NCBI GenBank assembly: GCA_964564675.1
Contig: CAZMBI010000002.1
Coordinates: 1-64,000, forward strand
Direction: 5' to 3'
DNA: 64,000 nt
Source of the DNA: CAZMBI01 sp964564675
Lineage (GTDB): Bacteria > Pseudomonadota > Alphaproteobacteria > Rickettsiales > UBA3002
Below the pieces are notes generated by a model, which was not told where the DNA came from, made no database searches, and saw nothing but the letters and a program-made list of their open reading frames with translations. Below are positions 52,698 to 61,372 of the stretch, one piece after another (within the stretch, counting starts at the first letter, position 1; each line of letters begins with the position of its first letter). The position numbers were made by a program, and so were the translations under genes.

Positions 52698-53420
52698 CTA
52701 TAAGCGCTGGAACAGCCAGTTGGCAAACCATCCGCCCGCTGAGGCGATCACAATGGCAGCCAGACCGTAAATCAAGCGATAATTATGGGCGGCGTCATAC
52801 AAAAACGCATCTGCACCGGTTTTGTAGACGTCCAGCGGGATCGCCTGCATGCCGGAGAGCAAGCCGTCGCTGAACAGATAGGCTTCCGCGGTATACATGC
52901 CACGCGGCATATTATCGGGAAAGTTAAAACTCGCCTTAAACAGGGTCTCGCCCATAAACTCCACCTGGCCGGTTTGCCTGCGGTGCAGGCCTTCCTCGCT
53001 TAAAATCCGCAGCATGGCCTGACGGAACGGGTTGCCCGACGTCTGTTCTGGCGGGCGGATGCCCAGACTGTCAAACAGGCGGAACTGCTCAATCGCCGTC
53101 ATCGGCCGGCTGCTGGCCAGCGCATAAAACTGCGGGATGTCGTCAAAAGTCATTTCCTCCTGATTCACCCAGATGCCGGCGGTGCGCTCCTTTTTGCGCA
53201 CGATGAAATCCTGCCGGGGCCCGCGGATCAATACGACAATGTCACCGGGATCGTTGCGCGCGCCAAACAGCAGCAGCTGCGTGCCGGTAAAGGCGGAGTG
53301 GATTTCGATGCGGTGACTGGAGATATCGGCCACCAGCGGCACGGCATGCGCCGTCGCCGCCGCACACAGTATCAGGGCGCTTATGCTCAGCGATTGCAGC
53401 CAGTGACGTATTCGCTTCAT
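52698..53420 (-). CDS. TIGR02186-family membrane protein
   Basis: 240 aa: signal peptide (cleavage after AHA), a periplasmic domain (LVADISSHRIEIHSAFTGTQLLLFGAR), and a C-terminal membrane helix (YGLAAIVIASAGGWFANWLF). This family is nearly always encoded with a TSUP transporter in alphaproteobacteria, as here 5 bp away. A role in the same anion export route is inferred. Confidence 0.86.
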   Translation of the reverse strand: MKRIRHWLQSLSISALILCAAATAHAVPLVADISSHRIEIHSAFTGTQLLLFGARNDPGDIVVLIRGPRQDFIVRKKERTAGIWVNQEEMTFDDIPQFYALASSRPMTAIEQFRLFDSLGIRPPEQTSGNPFRQAMLRILSEEGLHRRQTGQVEFMGETLFKASFNFPDNMPRGMYTAEAYLFSDGLLSGMQAIPLDVYKTGADAFLYDAAHNYRLIYGLAAIVIASAGGWFANWLFQRL

Positions 53421-53425
53421 CTGCC

Positions 53426-54349
53426 CTATTCCCCTATAATCTGCAGCGAATACACATCTGCCGGGGTGACGAACAGCCCGTAAGCCAGCCGCAGCGCGAC
53501 GCCCAGCACCAACAGCGCAAGCAGGCCGCGCAGTTGCTCGGCCGGCAGTTTGGAACCCATGCGTGAGCCGATCTGTACGCCGATGACCGAGCCGATCAGC
53601 AGCATCACCGCCAGCACAATATCAACCGTTTGGGTGGTGATCGCATGCAGCAGGGTGACATTGGCGGTGATAAAAATAATCTGATACAGCGAGGTGCCGA
53701 TGACCACGGTGGTGGGCATGCCCAGCAGGTAGATCATGGCCGGGATCATGAAAAAGCCGCCGCCGATGCCCATGATGGAGACGATCACGCCGATGGAAAA
53801 CCCGATACCCAGCGGCAGTAGGGCGGTGGTGGTGATTTTCGACTTGGGAAATTCGGTCTGCGCCGGCCAGCGTTTGAAATATTCATAAAATGGCACCGAT
53901 TTGTCGTCTTCGCGGGCGGGTTTGCGGATGTTAAACACCGCCCGGGCGCTTTCAACACCCATTAAAATACCGATAATACTCAAGAAAAAGACATAGGCCA
54001 GGGAGATTACCAGATCGATCTGCCCGATTTGCTGTAACAGGCGAAACAGCCAGATGCCGATGGTGGAACCGACCAGCCCGCCAAACAGCAGGTAATTGCC
54101 CATTTTGAAATCAACATTCTTTTTCTTCCAGTGGTTTAAAAACCCGGAAATGGAGGCGGCCACGATCTGATTGGCCGAGGTTGCCACCGACACGGTGGGC
54201 GGCACGCCGATGAAAATCAGAAACGGCGTGGTCAGAAAGCCGCCGCCAATGCCGAACATGCCGGACAATACGCCCGTGATGCCGCCCAGTGTGAGAATCA
54301 TCAGCACATGCACGGACATTTCGGCAATCGGCAGGTAGAGTTGCATCAT
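53426..54349 (-). CDS. TSUP-family transporter, TIGR02186-linked
   Basis: 307 aa, about eight membrane segments. Two half-motifs: GVLSGMFGIGGGFLTTPFLIFIGVPP and GVIVSIMGIGGGFFMIPAMIYLLGMP. Likely exports sulfite or a sulfonate-derived anion. Immediately followed by the TIGR02186 gene. A paralogue lies at 28162-29097. Confidence 0.9.
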   Translation of the reverse strand: MMQLYLPIAEMSVHVLMILTLGGITGVLSGMFGIGGGFLTTPFLIFIGVPPTVSVATSANQIVAASISGFLNHWKKKNVDFKMGNYLLFGGLVGSTIGIWLFRLLQQIGQIDLVISLAYVFFLSIIGILMGVESARAVFNIRKPAREDDKSVPFYEYFKRWPAQTEFPKSKITTTALLPLGIGFSIGVIVSIMGIGGGFFMIPAMIYLLGMPTTVVIGTSLYQIIFITANVTLLHAITTQTVDIVLAVMLLIGSVIGVQIGSRMGSKLPAEQLRGLLALLVLGVALRLAYGLFVTPADVYSLQIIGE

Positions 54350-54390
54350 ATAGTGACCAAAAAGCTCCGTTTTTGCGGGAGGGATCGGAT

Positions 54391-54987
54391 TTACGGTTTC
54401 CAGCTATCAACACTGTCAAACGGTGCCATCTGCGCGCGCAGCTGGCGCGACATGGTCCCGTCAAAGCGGCGCATCACCTCCTGCATCATGTCATAAAACA
54501 GATCGCGTCGCTGGCGCAACGAGGCATCGGCATCCTGTGTGCGGCTCAGTCGCACGTCAGCGACGACGATGGCATCCCGCGTCATCGGCGGGCGCTGTTC
54601 CAGCATGCCGCGCACCAAAAGCCGCGCATCGAACCGCGTCTGTTTTTCGGTAAACGCGCCTTTCAGCCCATCCGGCGCCGGGGCCGGCTGCTCGGTGACA
54701 CTGGCCTCCATAATGGTGAAACGCACCGTACCGATCTCGTCGATCAGGCGGATGCGATCATGCAGCCATTGATCAACCGCATCATCCAGCTGAACCGGAA
54801 ATGAGCGTTCGACATGCGGCGCTTCCTGGCTTGGCTGATAGCGCCGCACCACCTCAAGTTCGGCCGCCTGGATGGGAATCGCCGGGCGGTCATGAAAGCG
54901 CGGCATGGTATAATCCGACGGCGGGGGCGGCTGCTGGCAGGCGGCGGTAAAAAGCATGAGCGCGAGGGCTGTCAATGCACGTGTCAT
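54391..54987 (-). CDS. Putative lipoprotein
   Basis: 198 aa. Signal peptide MTRALTALALMLFTAAC ends in a lipobox (FTAAC, lipidated Cys17). The mature part starts with a Pro-rich linker (QQPPPPSDY) and continues as a soluble domain of unknown family. ATG 54987 has AGGAG; the frame open from 55047 would hide the signal. Lies between tsaB and the TSUP gene on the same strand. Confidence 0.72.
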   Translation of the reverse strand: MTRALTALALMLFTAACQQPPPPSDYTMPRFHDRPAIPIQAAELEVVRRYQPSQEAPHVERSFPVQLDDAVDQWLHDRIRLIDEIGTVRFTIMEASVTEQPAPAPDGLKGAFTEKQTRFDARLLVRGMLEQRPPMTRDAIVVADVRLSRTQDADASLRQRRDLFYDMMQEVMRRFDGTMSRQLRAQMAPFDSVDSWKP

Positions 54988-55024
54988 AAGCAACTCCTGT
55001 GGCGTGATCGGTGGATGATCCCAA

Positions 55025-55678
55025 TCATCCGCTCGGCAGTTTGGCATCGGGCGGGCGAATGTAAAGGGGTTTTAACGCGCGTTCGGGGATTGGGGACAAG
55101 CGCGCCATCGCTTTCAGCAGGTGCCCGGCATGCGGGGTTTCGGGCGCGGCGTAGTCGGACCAGCCAGTCAGCTCCGCGGTGTTGCCGACAATGGCGGCGC
55201 GTGCCGGCGAGGATGCGCCTGGTTGCGGCGCCGGTGCCGGCGGGGTGACAAGCGCCACCGCATCGCGCACCCGCAATTGACTGGCCGTGCAGTCAAACCA
55301 TTGCCCATAAATGTCGCCTTTACCGGCTTTCAGCGTAGCGTATAACGTGGTGGCCGAGCCTTCATAGCCGGCGGCGAGGCATTCCAGCGTGGTAAAACCA
55401 TAAACCCGCAGCGCGGGGTGCATAAAGGCGATACCGCGCGCAGTGGCCAGCCCGATGCGCAGGCCGGTAAAGCTGCCCGGGCCGACGGTGATGGCCAGCG
55501 CCTCAAGCGCATCATACCAGATGCCGTGGCCGTGAAGTGCCGATTCGATGGCCGGCAGCAGCTCGCCCGCCTGCGTGTGCGGGGGGTGGATATCGCGGGT
55601 TTCCACCCGCCCGCGATGGGCGAGGGCCACCGAGCCGTGGCGGGTGGACGTATCCAAACATAAAAGCGTGTGTTGCAT
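55025..55678 (-). CDS. tsaB: tRNA threonylcarbamoyladenosine complex subunit TsaB
   Basis: 217 aa ASKHA-fold partner of TsaD in making t6A37. CLDTSTRHGSVAL, THTQ-like HPPHTQAGELLPAI, and VGPGSFTGLRIGLATARG are diagnostic. A Pro/Ala-rich insert lies near 150-160. The usual next gene rimI is missing; the lipoprotein gene follows instead. Confidence 0.92.
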   Translation of the reverse strand: MQHTLLCLDTSTRHGSVALAHRGRVETRDIHPPHTQAGELLPAIESALHGHGIWYDALEALAITVGPGSFTGLRIGLATARGIAFMHPALRVYGFTTLECLAAGYEGSATTLYATLKAGKGDIYGQWFDCTASQLRVRDAVALVTPPAPAPQPGASSPARAAIVGNTAELTGWSDYAAPETPHAGHLLKAMARLSPIPERALKPLYIRPPDAKLPSG

Positions 55679-55789
55679 GCGGCTTGCTAACAGATTGCTT
55701 TCTTGTTAACAATAGCGGATCGTCGGGTGTGCGCCTGCGTTAGGTGTCTCTTAACCACCCGGCATCAACGCCATGCATAAGGAGAAGTT

Positions 55790-56113
55790 ATGTCCCTAGC
55801 CGAAAAAGCCTGCGGTCCGTGCCACAGCGGCCAGCCGCCGCTTGCGCCGGAAGAGGCGCAGGCCTACCTGCAACAGGTCAGCGGATGGCAAATGGTCGAA
55901 AACGGCACCGCCATCGAAAAGAAGTATAACTTTAAGAATTTTGCTGAGGCGCTTGATTTCACCAATAAAGTTGGCGAAATTGCCGAAGCGGAAGGCCACC
56001 ATCCCGACCTCTCGCTGGGCTGGGGTTATGTCATGGTGCGCTTGACGACCCATGCCTCCGGCGGGCTGCAGGAGAATGATTTTATCGTCGCTGCCAAAGT
56101 AGATGCGTTATAA
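55790..56113 (+). CDS. Pterin-4a-carbinolamine dehydratase family protein
   Basis: 107 aa. EGHHPDLSLGWGYVMVRLTTHASGGLQENDF carries the His-His-Pro active site. The enzyme dehydrates 4a-hydroxytetrahydrobiopterin; in bacteria without aromatic hydroxylases its role is unclear. AAGGAG precedes the ATG. An N-terminal CGPC pair (residues 8-11) is unusual. Confidence 0.9.
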   Translation: MSLAEKACGPCHSGQPPLAPEEAQAYLQQVSGWQMVENGTAIEKKYNFKNFAEALDFTNKVGEIAEAEGHHPDLSLGWGYVMVRLTTHASGGLQENDFIVAAKVDAL

Positions 56114-56156
56114 CACAGGCGAAGTGCGCTGCTGTATGGGAGTGCACCCCGTTATA

Positions 56157-56190
56157 GCTAACTGACGTTATGCTTGGCATAAATGCTCAT
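56157..56190 (-). repeat. Partial third copy of the three-hairpin repeat
   Basis: Minus strand reads TTTATGC-CAA-GCATAA followed by CGTCAGTTAGC, matching hairpin 3 and the last ten bases of copy A (GTCAGTTAGC). Hairpins 1 and 2 are absent. It lies just upstream of miaB. Confidence 0.6.
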
Positions 56191-56201
56191 TAAATGATTG
56201 T

Positions 56202-57623
56202 ATGACTAAATCGGTTTATATCAAAAGCTATGGCTGCCAGATGAACGTCTATGATGCGGACCGCATGAAAGACGTGCTGGCGCCGCTGGGCTACACCGAA
56301 ACCGGCGAACCGGACGCGGCCGATCTGCTCATCCTCAACACCTGCCATATCCGCGAAAAAGCCGCTGAAAAAGTCTATTCCGAACTGGGGCGCATCCGCC
56401 AGCGCAAAGCCGAGCGGGCAAAGGAGGGCAAGCCGATGGTGGTTGCCGTGGCCGGCTGCGTCGCGCAGGCGGAAGGCGAAGAGGTGATGCGCCGGGCGCC
56501 GTATGTCGATCTCGTCTTCGGCCCGCAAAGCTATCATCAGCTGCCGCAGATGTTGGAGGCTTTGGAGATGGCCCCCCTCCCATCCTCTCCCGGCAAGCAG
56601 GGGGAGGAGTACGTTCCCTCTCCCATTTATGGAGGAGGGTTAGGGAGGGGGAGTCCTGTATTCCTCGATTTCTCGCCGGTGGAAAAATTCGACCGCCTGC
56701 CGGAGGAGATGCGCACCAGCGGGGCATCCGCCTTTGTCTCGGTGCAGGAGGGCTGCGATAAATTCTGCACTTTCTGTGTGGTGCCTTATACCCGCGGGGC
56801 GGAATATTCGCGGCCGGCGGCGGACGTGATCGCCGAGGTCAGGCGCCATGTGGCCCAGGGCGCGGTGGAAGTCACACTGCTGGGCCAGAATGTCAATGCC
56901 TATCACGGGCAGGGGCTTGACGGAAAGACCTGGTCGTTGGCGCGGTTAATGTATGAATTGGCCGCAATCGATGGCCTGCAGCGCATCCGCTATACCACCT
57001 CGCACCCGCGCGACATGGATGACGAGCTGGTTCAGGCGCATGCCGAAGTGCCGCAACTGATGCCCTATCTGCACCTGCCGATTCAATCCGGGTCGGATCG
57101 GATATTGAAGGCGATGAACCGTAAGCACAAGGCGGCGGATTATATCGGAATCATCGAGAGACTGCGCGCCGCGCGTCCGGATATGGCGTTTTCGGGCGAT
57201 TTCATCGTCGGGTTCCCCGGCGAGACGGATGCGGATTTCGAGGCCACTTTGCGCGTGGTGGAGACGGTGGGCTATGCCTCGGCCTTTTCCTTCAAATATT
57301 CGCCGCGCCCCGGCACACCGGCGGCGGAGCGCAGCGAACAGGTGGCAGAAGCGGTCAAAACCGAGCGCCTCGCCCGCCTGCAGGCCCTGTTGCAGGCGCA
57401 GCAGCAACGGTTTAACCACGACACGGTAGGCAAAACCCTGCCGGTATTGCTGGAAAAGCCCGGTAAATATCCGGGCCAGCTCATTGGTAAATCTCCCTAT
57501 ATGCAATCGGTGGTGGTCGATGCGCCCGCCAGCCTGATGGGCGAGATGGTCGAGGTGGCCATCACCGCTGGCTATGCGAATAGCTTGATGGGTGAGTTGG
57601 TAAAAGTTGTTATAGCAGCTTAA
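56202..57623 (+). CDS. miaB: tRNA i6A37 methylthiotransferase MiaB
   Basis: 473 aa radical-SAM enzyme making ms2i6A. N-terminal cluster Cys in SYGCQMNVYD, NTCHIREKA, AGCVAQAEG; radical-SAM motif GCDKFCTFCVVPYTRGAE; TRAM end. A ~28-residue insert sits between the UPF0004 domain and FSPVEKFD (PSSPGKQGEEY, PSPIYGGGLGRGSP), coded by a palindrome-ended GC-rich element. The C-terminal last 15 residues partly repeat the preceding ones (MGEMVEVAITAGYANS / MGELVKVVIAA). Confidence 0.94.
   Translation: MTKSVYIKSYGCQMNVYDADRMKDVLAPLGYTETGEPDAADLLILNTCHIREKAAEKVYSELGRIRQRKAERAKEGKPMVVAVAGCVAQAEGEEVMRRAPYVDLVFGPQSYHQLPQMLEALEMAPLPSSPGKQGEEYVPSPIYGGGLGRGSPVFLDFSPVEKFDRLPEEMRTSGASAFVSVQEGCDKFCTFCVVPYTRGAEYSRPAADVIAEVRRHVAQGAVEVTLLGQNVNAYHGQGLDGKTWSLARLMYELAAIDGLQRIRYTTSHPRDMDDELVQAHAEVPQLMPYLHLPIQSGSDRILKAMNRKHKAADYIGIIERLRAARPDMAFSGDFIVGFPGETDADFEATLRVVETVGYASAFSFKYSPRPGTPAAERSEQVAEAVKTERLARLQALLQAQQQRFNHDTVGKTLPVLLEKPGKYPGQLIGKSPYMQSVVVDAPASLMGEMVEVAITAGYANSLMGELVKVVIAA
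56573..56651. repeat. GC-rich palindromic element inserted in frame in miaB
   Basis: CCCCCTCCC at 56573-56581 and GGGAGGGGG at 56643-56651 are exact complements. Inner CCTCTCCC and GGGGGAGG arms add further hairpins. The insert keeps the reading frame and codes for a Pro/Gly/Ser-rich loop. Confidence 0.72.
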
Positions 57624-57659
57624 GGTTTAACTGTTTTTATCACACCTTTTACCATGCCA

Positions 57660-58070
57660 TCATTTACTTGTTGGCCACGGCGGGGCGCTGCGTCCTTGCC
57701 CTTTATGGCATTTATTGATAATGGACTCCGCCTGTGGTGCTTCAAAATCGATGACTTCTTCGCCTTGTTTTATGTCATCAGCTAGCGGGCGATCAAGGTG
57801 TTTGCCTTCTTTGGCGACTTGCTCATTGATTGAATCTAAGGTTGAGCTGGGTAGGCCGTGCTGATGAAGCTTTAAAGCATCAGCTATAGCTAAAGGGTCT
57901 GGACATTGGAATTTAGCCAATTCATAGGATTTAAAATCATCTTTTTGGGTGATAAGTCCTCCGTCAGCAACCCAATGCGGTTTTTTGGGACTTATATGGG
58001 CTCGGTATGCATTGCGGTGATCTTCCAGTTCGTTGACCGTATCATAGTCGGTTCCACCAAATTCAATCAT
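57660..58070 (-). CDS. Hypothetical protein between miaB and phoH
   Basis: 136 aa, acidic, soluble, not recognised. It has no signal or membrane segment, one Cys near the middle (FQCPDPLAIADALKLHQHGLPSS) and one near the end (NKCHKGQGR). AT-rich codon use unlike the flanking core genes, and its opposite strand breaks the otherwise rightward miaB-phoH-ybeY order. It looks like an acquired gene. The 138-bp gap to phoH is AT-rich with CATGTGA-like repeats. Confidence 0.55.
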   Translation of the reverse strand: MIEFGGTDYDTVNELEDHRNAYRAHISPKKPHWVADGGLITQKDDFKSYELAKFQCPDPLAIADALKLHQHGLPSSTLDSINEQVAKEGKHLDRPLADDIKQGEEVIDFEAPQAESIINKCHKGQGRSAPPWPTSK

Positions 58071-58208
58071 TTCATAACCCCTTAATTATTGGATGTTTTT
58101 CTTATCACCCTGATAATATATTGACATATGTGAACAACACATGACAGCCATGTGACAATTCGGTGAAATCAGCGTACACTGTAGTTAAGGCTTGTTGAAA
58201 GGAACCCT

Positions 58209-59243
58209 ATGCCCAAACCCTCCCGCAAGCAGCTTGAGTTTGAAACCGTTAACCTGTTCTTTGATAACAATTCCTATCTGCCAGTGCTGTATGGCGATCG
58301 TGACGCTAATCTGGAGCGGGTGGGGCAGTTGCTGAACGTATCGGCGGTCAGCCGCGGCAATATGATCTCGATCACCGGCAAGCGGCGCGACATCGAAGCC
58401 GCCGAGCAGATCCTCAACAGCCTCTATCGCCAGATCGAGCAGGGCTCGGATGTCGGCCCGCAGGAGGTGGATGCGGCGATTCGCATGCTCAAGCCGGTCA
58501 ACGACCCGAAAACCAAGCCCAAGCGCCGCTATGAAGGCGACGAGGCGGATTCGGACGTGGTGATTAAAACGCTCAAGAAAACGGTCCAGCCCTACAGCCA
58601 CGTGCAGGCCAACTACATGCGCGCGCTGTATGAGCATGATATGGTCTTTGCCCTCGGCCCGGCCGGCACCGGCAAGACCTATATCGCGGTGGCCATGGCG
58701 GTCTATGCGTTTTTAAACAAAAAGGTCGAGCGTATCGTACTGTGCCGGCCCGCCGTGGAAGCAGGGGAGAAGATAGGCTTTCTGCCCGGCGACATCCGCG
58801 AGAAGATCGATCCGTTTCTGCGGCCGCTGTATGATGCGCTGTTCGATATGATGCCCGCTGAACGGGTGAAGGAATGCATCACCAACGGCGAGATCGAACT
58901 GGCGCCGCTGGCCTATATGCGCGGGCGGACGCTATCCAACGCCTTTGTCATTCTCGATGAGGCGCAAAATACCACCCGCACGCAGATGAAAATGTTTTTA
59001 ACACGGATGGGCGAATATTCGCGCATGGTGATCACCGGCGACCTGTCGCAGATCGATCTGCCCAAGGACATCAAATCCGGCCTGGCCGATTGTATTCCCA
59101 AGATCGAACATATCGACGGCATTCATATCGTGCGCTTTACCGATACCGATGTCGTGCGGCACGATCTGGCGGCCAAGATCGTACAAGCCTATGACGCCTG
59201 GGAGCAGCGCAAGAAAGAGGTGATGGAGCAGGAAGGGGAATAA
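58209..59243 (+). CDS. phoH: PhoH-family ATPase
   Basis: 344 aa. N-terminal KH-like region, then a PhoH P-loop domain: ALGPAGTGKTYIAVAMAV (Walker A), RIVLCRPAVEAGEKIGFLPGD, FVILDEAQNTTRTQMKMFLTRMG (Walker B) and ITGDLSQIDLP. Thought to act as an RNA helicase-like factor in rRNA maturation with YbeY, encoded 11 bp downstream. Confidence 0.93.
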   Translation: MPKPSRKQLEFETVNLFFDNNSYLPVLYGDRDANLERVGQLLNVSAVSRGNMISITGKRRDIEAAEQILNSLYRQIEQGSDVGPQEVDAAIRMLKPVNDPKTKPKRRYEGDEADSDVVIKTLKKTVQPYSHVQANYMRALYEHDMVFALGPAGTGKTYIAVAMAVYAFLNKKVERIVLCRPAVEAGEKIGFLPGDIREKIDPFLRPLYDALFDMMPAERVKECITNGEIELAPLAYMRGRTLSNAFVILDEAQNTTRTQMKMFLTRMGEYSRMVITGDLSQIDLPKDIKSGLADCIPKIEHIDGIHIVRFTDTDVVRHDLAAKIVQAYDAWEQRKKEVMEQEGE

Positions 59244-59254
59244 CCGCCGAATCC

Positions 59255-59710
59255 ATGGTGGAAGTCAATCTCATCATCCAATCCCAGCGCTGGACGGGCG
59301 CGGAACTCGACTGGGACGGCGTGCTCGCCACCGCGCTGGCCATGGCGCATCCCCGCTGCGCCTCGAAGGAAGGGGCGCCGGCCATCGCGCTGGTGCTCAC
59401 CGACGATGGGCAGATGCGCGCCTTTAACCGCGATTATCGCGGCCGGGACAAGGCGACCAACGTCCTCGCCTTTCCCTCCGACGCCCCGGGCGAGCTGGGC
59501 GATATCCTGCTGGCGTATGAGACTATCGCACGCGAAGCAGCGCAGCAGGGCAAACCCGTCACGGCGCATCTGACACATCTGCTGGTGCATGGCGCCTTGC
59601 ATCTGCTGGGCTATGATCATGCCCAACCGGATGCCGCCAAACAAATGGAAGCCCTTGAGATTGCGATTTTATCGCAACTGGGGCTTGCGAACCCCTATGA
59701 AAGCGATTAA
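59255..59710 (+). CDS. ybeY: Endoribonuclease YbeY
   Basis: 151 aa zinc-dependent RNase needed for 16S rRNA 3'-end maturation. The H-x3-H-x5-H motif reads HLLVHGALHLLGYDH; RGRDKATNVLAFP is typical. Same transcript as phoH. Confidence 0.95.
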   Translation: MVEVNLIIQSQRWTGAELDWDGVLATALAMAHPRCASKEGAPAIALVLTDDGQMRAFNRDYRGRDKATNVLAFPSDAPGELGDILLAYETIAREAAQQGKPVTAHLTHLLVHGALHLLGYDHAQPDAAKQMEALEIAILSQLGLANPYESD

Positions 59711-59815
59711 TATTAGTAATGGTGTATGACATGGCTGATATGGGCTCGCCGATAACGAATCCGCAATTCGTAAACAGCAAGAAGAAACCCTTGCTAATGA
59801 GATGGAGGTAAATGA

Positions 59816-59890
59816 ATGGTCACCTTCATTCTAGTGTGTGCATTTGTTATGATTTGTGGTGAACTAATGGAACCACCGAATAAGATATAG
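59816..59890 (+). CDS. Possible 24-aa hydrophobic micropeptide
   Basis: MVTFILVCAFVMICGEL-type peptide between ybeY and corC, with GGAGG 7 bp before the ATG. The first 14 residues could span or insert in a membrane. The gap 59711-59909 is more AT-rich than both neighbours and also contains an overlapping 26-codon frame at 59732-59812. Coding status rests on the ribosome site alone. Confidence 0.3.
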   Translation: MVTFILVCAFVMICGELMEPPNKI

Positions 59891-59909
59891 AGGAACGATT
59901 AGCAAGCAT

Positions 59910-60863
59910 ATGCCGTCAGAACCTTCCGGTAGTAGCGACACGCTTCCTAACACAGGCCACAGCAATGGCCAGGGAGTGAGAACAGACAAATCCACGCACG
60001 AGTCCCCCCTGCAACTGCTTAGCCGCTGGGTGCGCCAGGCATTGCAGCATAAAACCAGCGGCACACTCAAGGAAGCGCTTGAGGAAGTGCTCGAAGGGCA
60101 TGAAGGCGGCGAGGTCGCCATCTCCGCCGAAGAGCGCAACCTGTTGCGTAACATGATCGCTTTCGGTGAGCTCAAGGTGGGCGATGTGATGATTCCGCGC
60201 ACGGATATTTTCGCCGTACCCGAGACCGTCGGCTGGGACGAGCTGAAACGCCATGTCGCCGAGCACCGCCATACCCGCATCCCGATTTATACCGACTCGC
60301 TCGATCACATTACCGGGTTTTTACATATAAAGGACCTGTTTTTCGGTCTGATCGACGCACAGGTGATCGATCCCAAAGCGCTACGCCGGAACGTTCTATT
60401 TGTGCCCTCATCGATGAAAATCATCGACCTGTTGCTCAAAATGCGTCTGTCGAGCTGCCATATGGCGATTGTGGTCGACGAATATGGCGGCACCGACGGG
60501 CTGGTGACCATGGAAGACCTTTTCGAGGAAATTGTCGGGGAAATACAGGATGAACACGATGAAGACGAGGAACTGCCGGCCTGGCAGTGGATCTCGGATA
60601 AGGCGCTGGAAGCCGACGCCCGCATGACAGTAGACGATCTGGGCCACGAACTGCAGCTCGATCTGGGGCAGGAGCAGGGTGACGAGGATTATGATACGCT
60701 GGGCGGGCTGATTTTTGCCCATTTGGGGCGGATTCCGGCCAAAGGCGAGGTGGTGGATTATGCACACGGCATCAAGCTGGAGATTCTCTCCGCCGATCCG
60801 CGGCGTATCAAGAAAGTTCGCGTCGTGCGGCCCGAACCGCTGCCGCAACTGGCTCAGGCGTGA
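59910..60863 (+). CDS. corC: CBS-domain transporter-associated protein (CorC/TlyC-like)
   Basis: 317 aa: a polar N-tail, two CBS domains (MIPRTDIFAVPETVGWDELKRHVAEHRHTRIPIY; FVPSSMKIIDLLLKMRLSSCHMAIVVDEYGGTDGLVTMEDL), and a C-terminal CorC_HlyC domain (LGGLIFAHLGRIPAKGEVV). It lacks membrane segments. Normally precedes lnt, which is absent here. Possible role in Mg/Co efflux. Confidence 0.9.
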   Translation: MPSEPSGSSDTLPNTGHSNGQGVRTDKSTHESPLQLLSRWVRQALQHKTSGTLKEALEEVLEGHEGGEVAISAEERNLLRNMIAFGELKVGDVMIPRTDIFAVPETVGWDELKRHVAEHRHTRIPIYTDSLDHITGFLHIKDLFFGLIDAQVIDPKALRRNVLFVPSSMKIIDLLLKMRLSSCHMAIVVDEYGGTDGLVTMEDLFEEIVGEIQDEHDEDEELPAWQWISDKALEADARMTVDDLGHELQLDLGQEQGDEDYDTLGGLIFAHLGRIPAKGEVVDYAHGIKLEILSADPRRIKKVRVVRPEPLPQLAQA

Positions 60864-60881
60864 TGGACTGCCGGGCCGGGC

Positions 60882-61091
60882 TTATATGCCGCGTCCCGAG
60901 CCGATATCGGATTTGCCGGCTGCTGTTTCAACCCAGCTTTTCGCGCCTTCGACCAGTGTCTCCGCTGCCCGCGTGCAGCCGCCGGGCAAGGGGACTTTAG
61001 CCAGGCGCATACCACCGGCGGCCAGGCGGGCGGCCTGACCGATCTGCTGGGTTTCACCGTCGCGCGTTTGCGGTTTTGCAGCCTCACTCAT
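60882..61091 (-). CDS. Small hypothetical protein
   Basis: 69 aa, Ala/Gly/Thr-rich, soluble, one Cys in LPGGCTRAAETLVEGAKSW. AAGG lies about 8 bp before the ATG at 61091. No family recognised. Codon use is like the core genome and it fills the gap between corC and the rimP leader on the opposite strand. Confidence 0.45.
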   Translation of the reverse strand: MSEAAKPQTRDGETQQIGQAARLAAGGMRLAKVPLPGGCTRAAETLVEGAKSWVETAAGKSDIGSGRGI

Positions 61092-61295
61092 CGGTTAGCC
61101 TTTGTGTGTCCTGTCATGCTGAACGCGGTTGACGCCCTATTGATTTGACGGATAACCCAACCGCCGTTCATGATACGCTACTAACTATTCACTACTATAC
61201 GCCGCCTCAATGTCAGTTTGATGACAACACCGCGGAAAATCTGCTTGCCAAACCATTTGTTTTGGCTTAATACCACGCATAAGTAAAAACCTGCT

Positions 61296-61323
61296 AAAAG
61301 GTGGCCAGAGGCCGCCTTTTTTG
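61296..61323 (+). terminator. Intrinsic terminator 50 bp before rimP
   Basis: AAAGGTGGCC-AGA-GGCCGCCTTT followed by TTTG: a 10-bp stem with one G:T-type mismatch, 3-nt loop and T-run. There is no rightward gene between corC (60863) and here, so it either ends a short leader RNA or attenuates rimP-nusA. Region 61092-61295 shows no ORF of note. Confidence 0.75.
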
Positions 61324-61372
61324 TTGGCTGAACCATGTGGCCGATGATGGCATCCCGCAACAGGGCAAGAAA

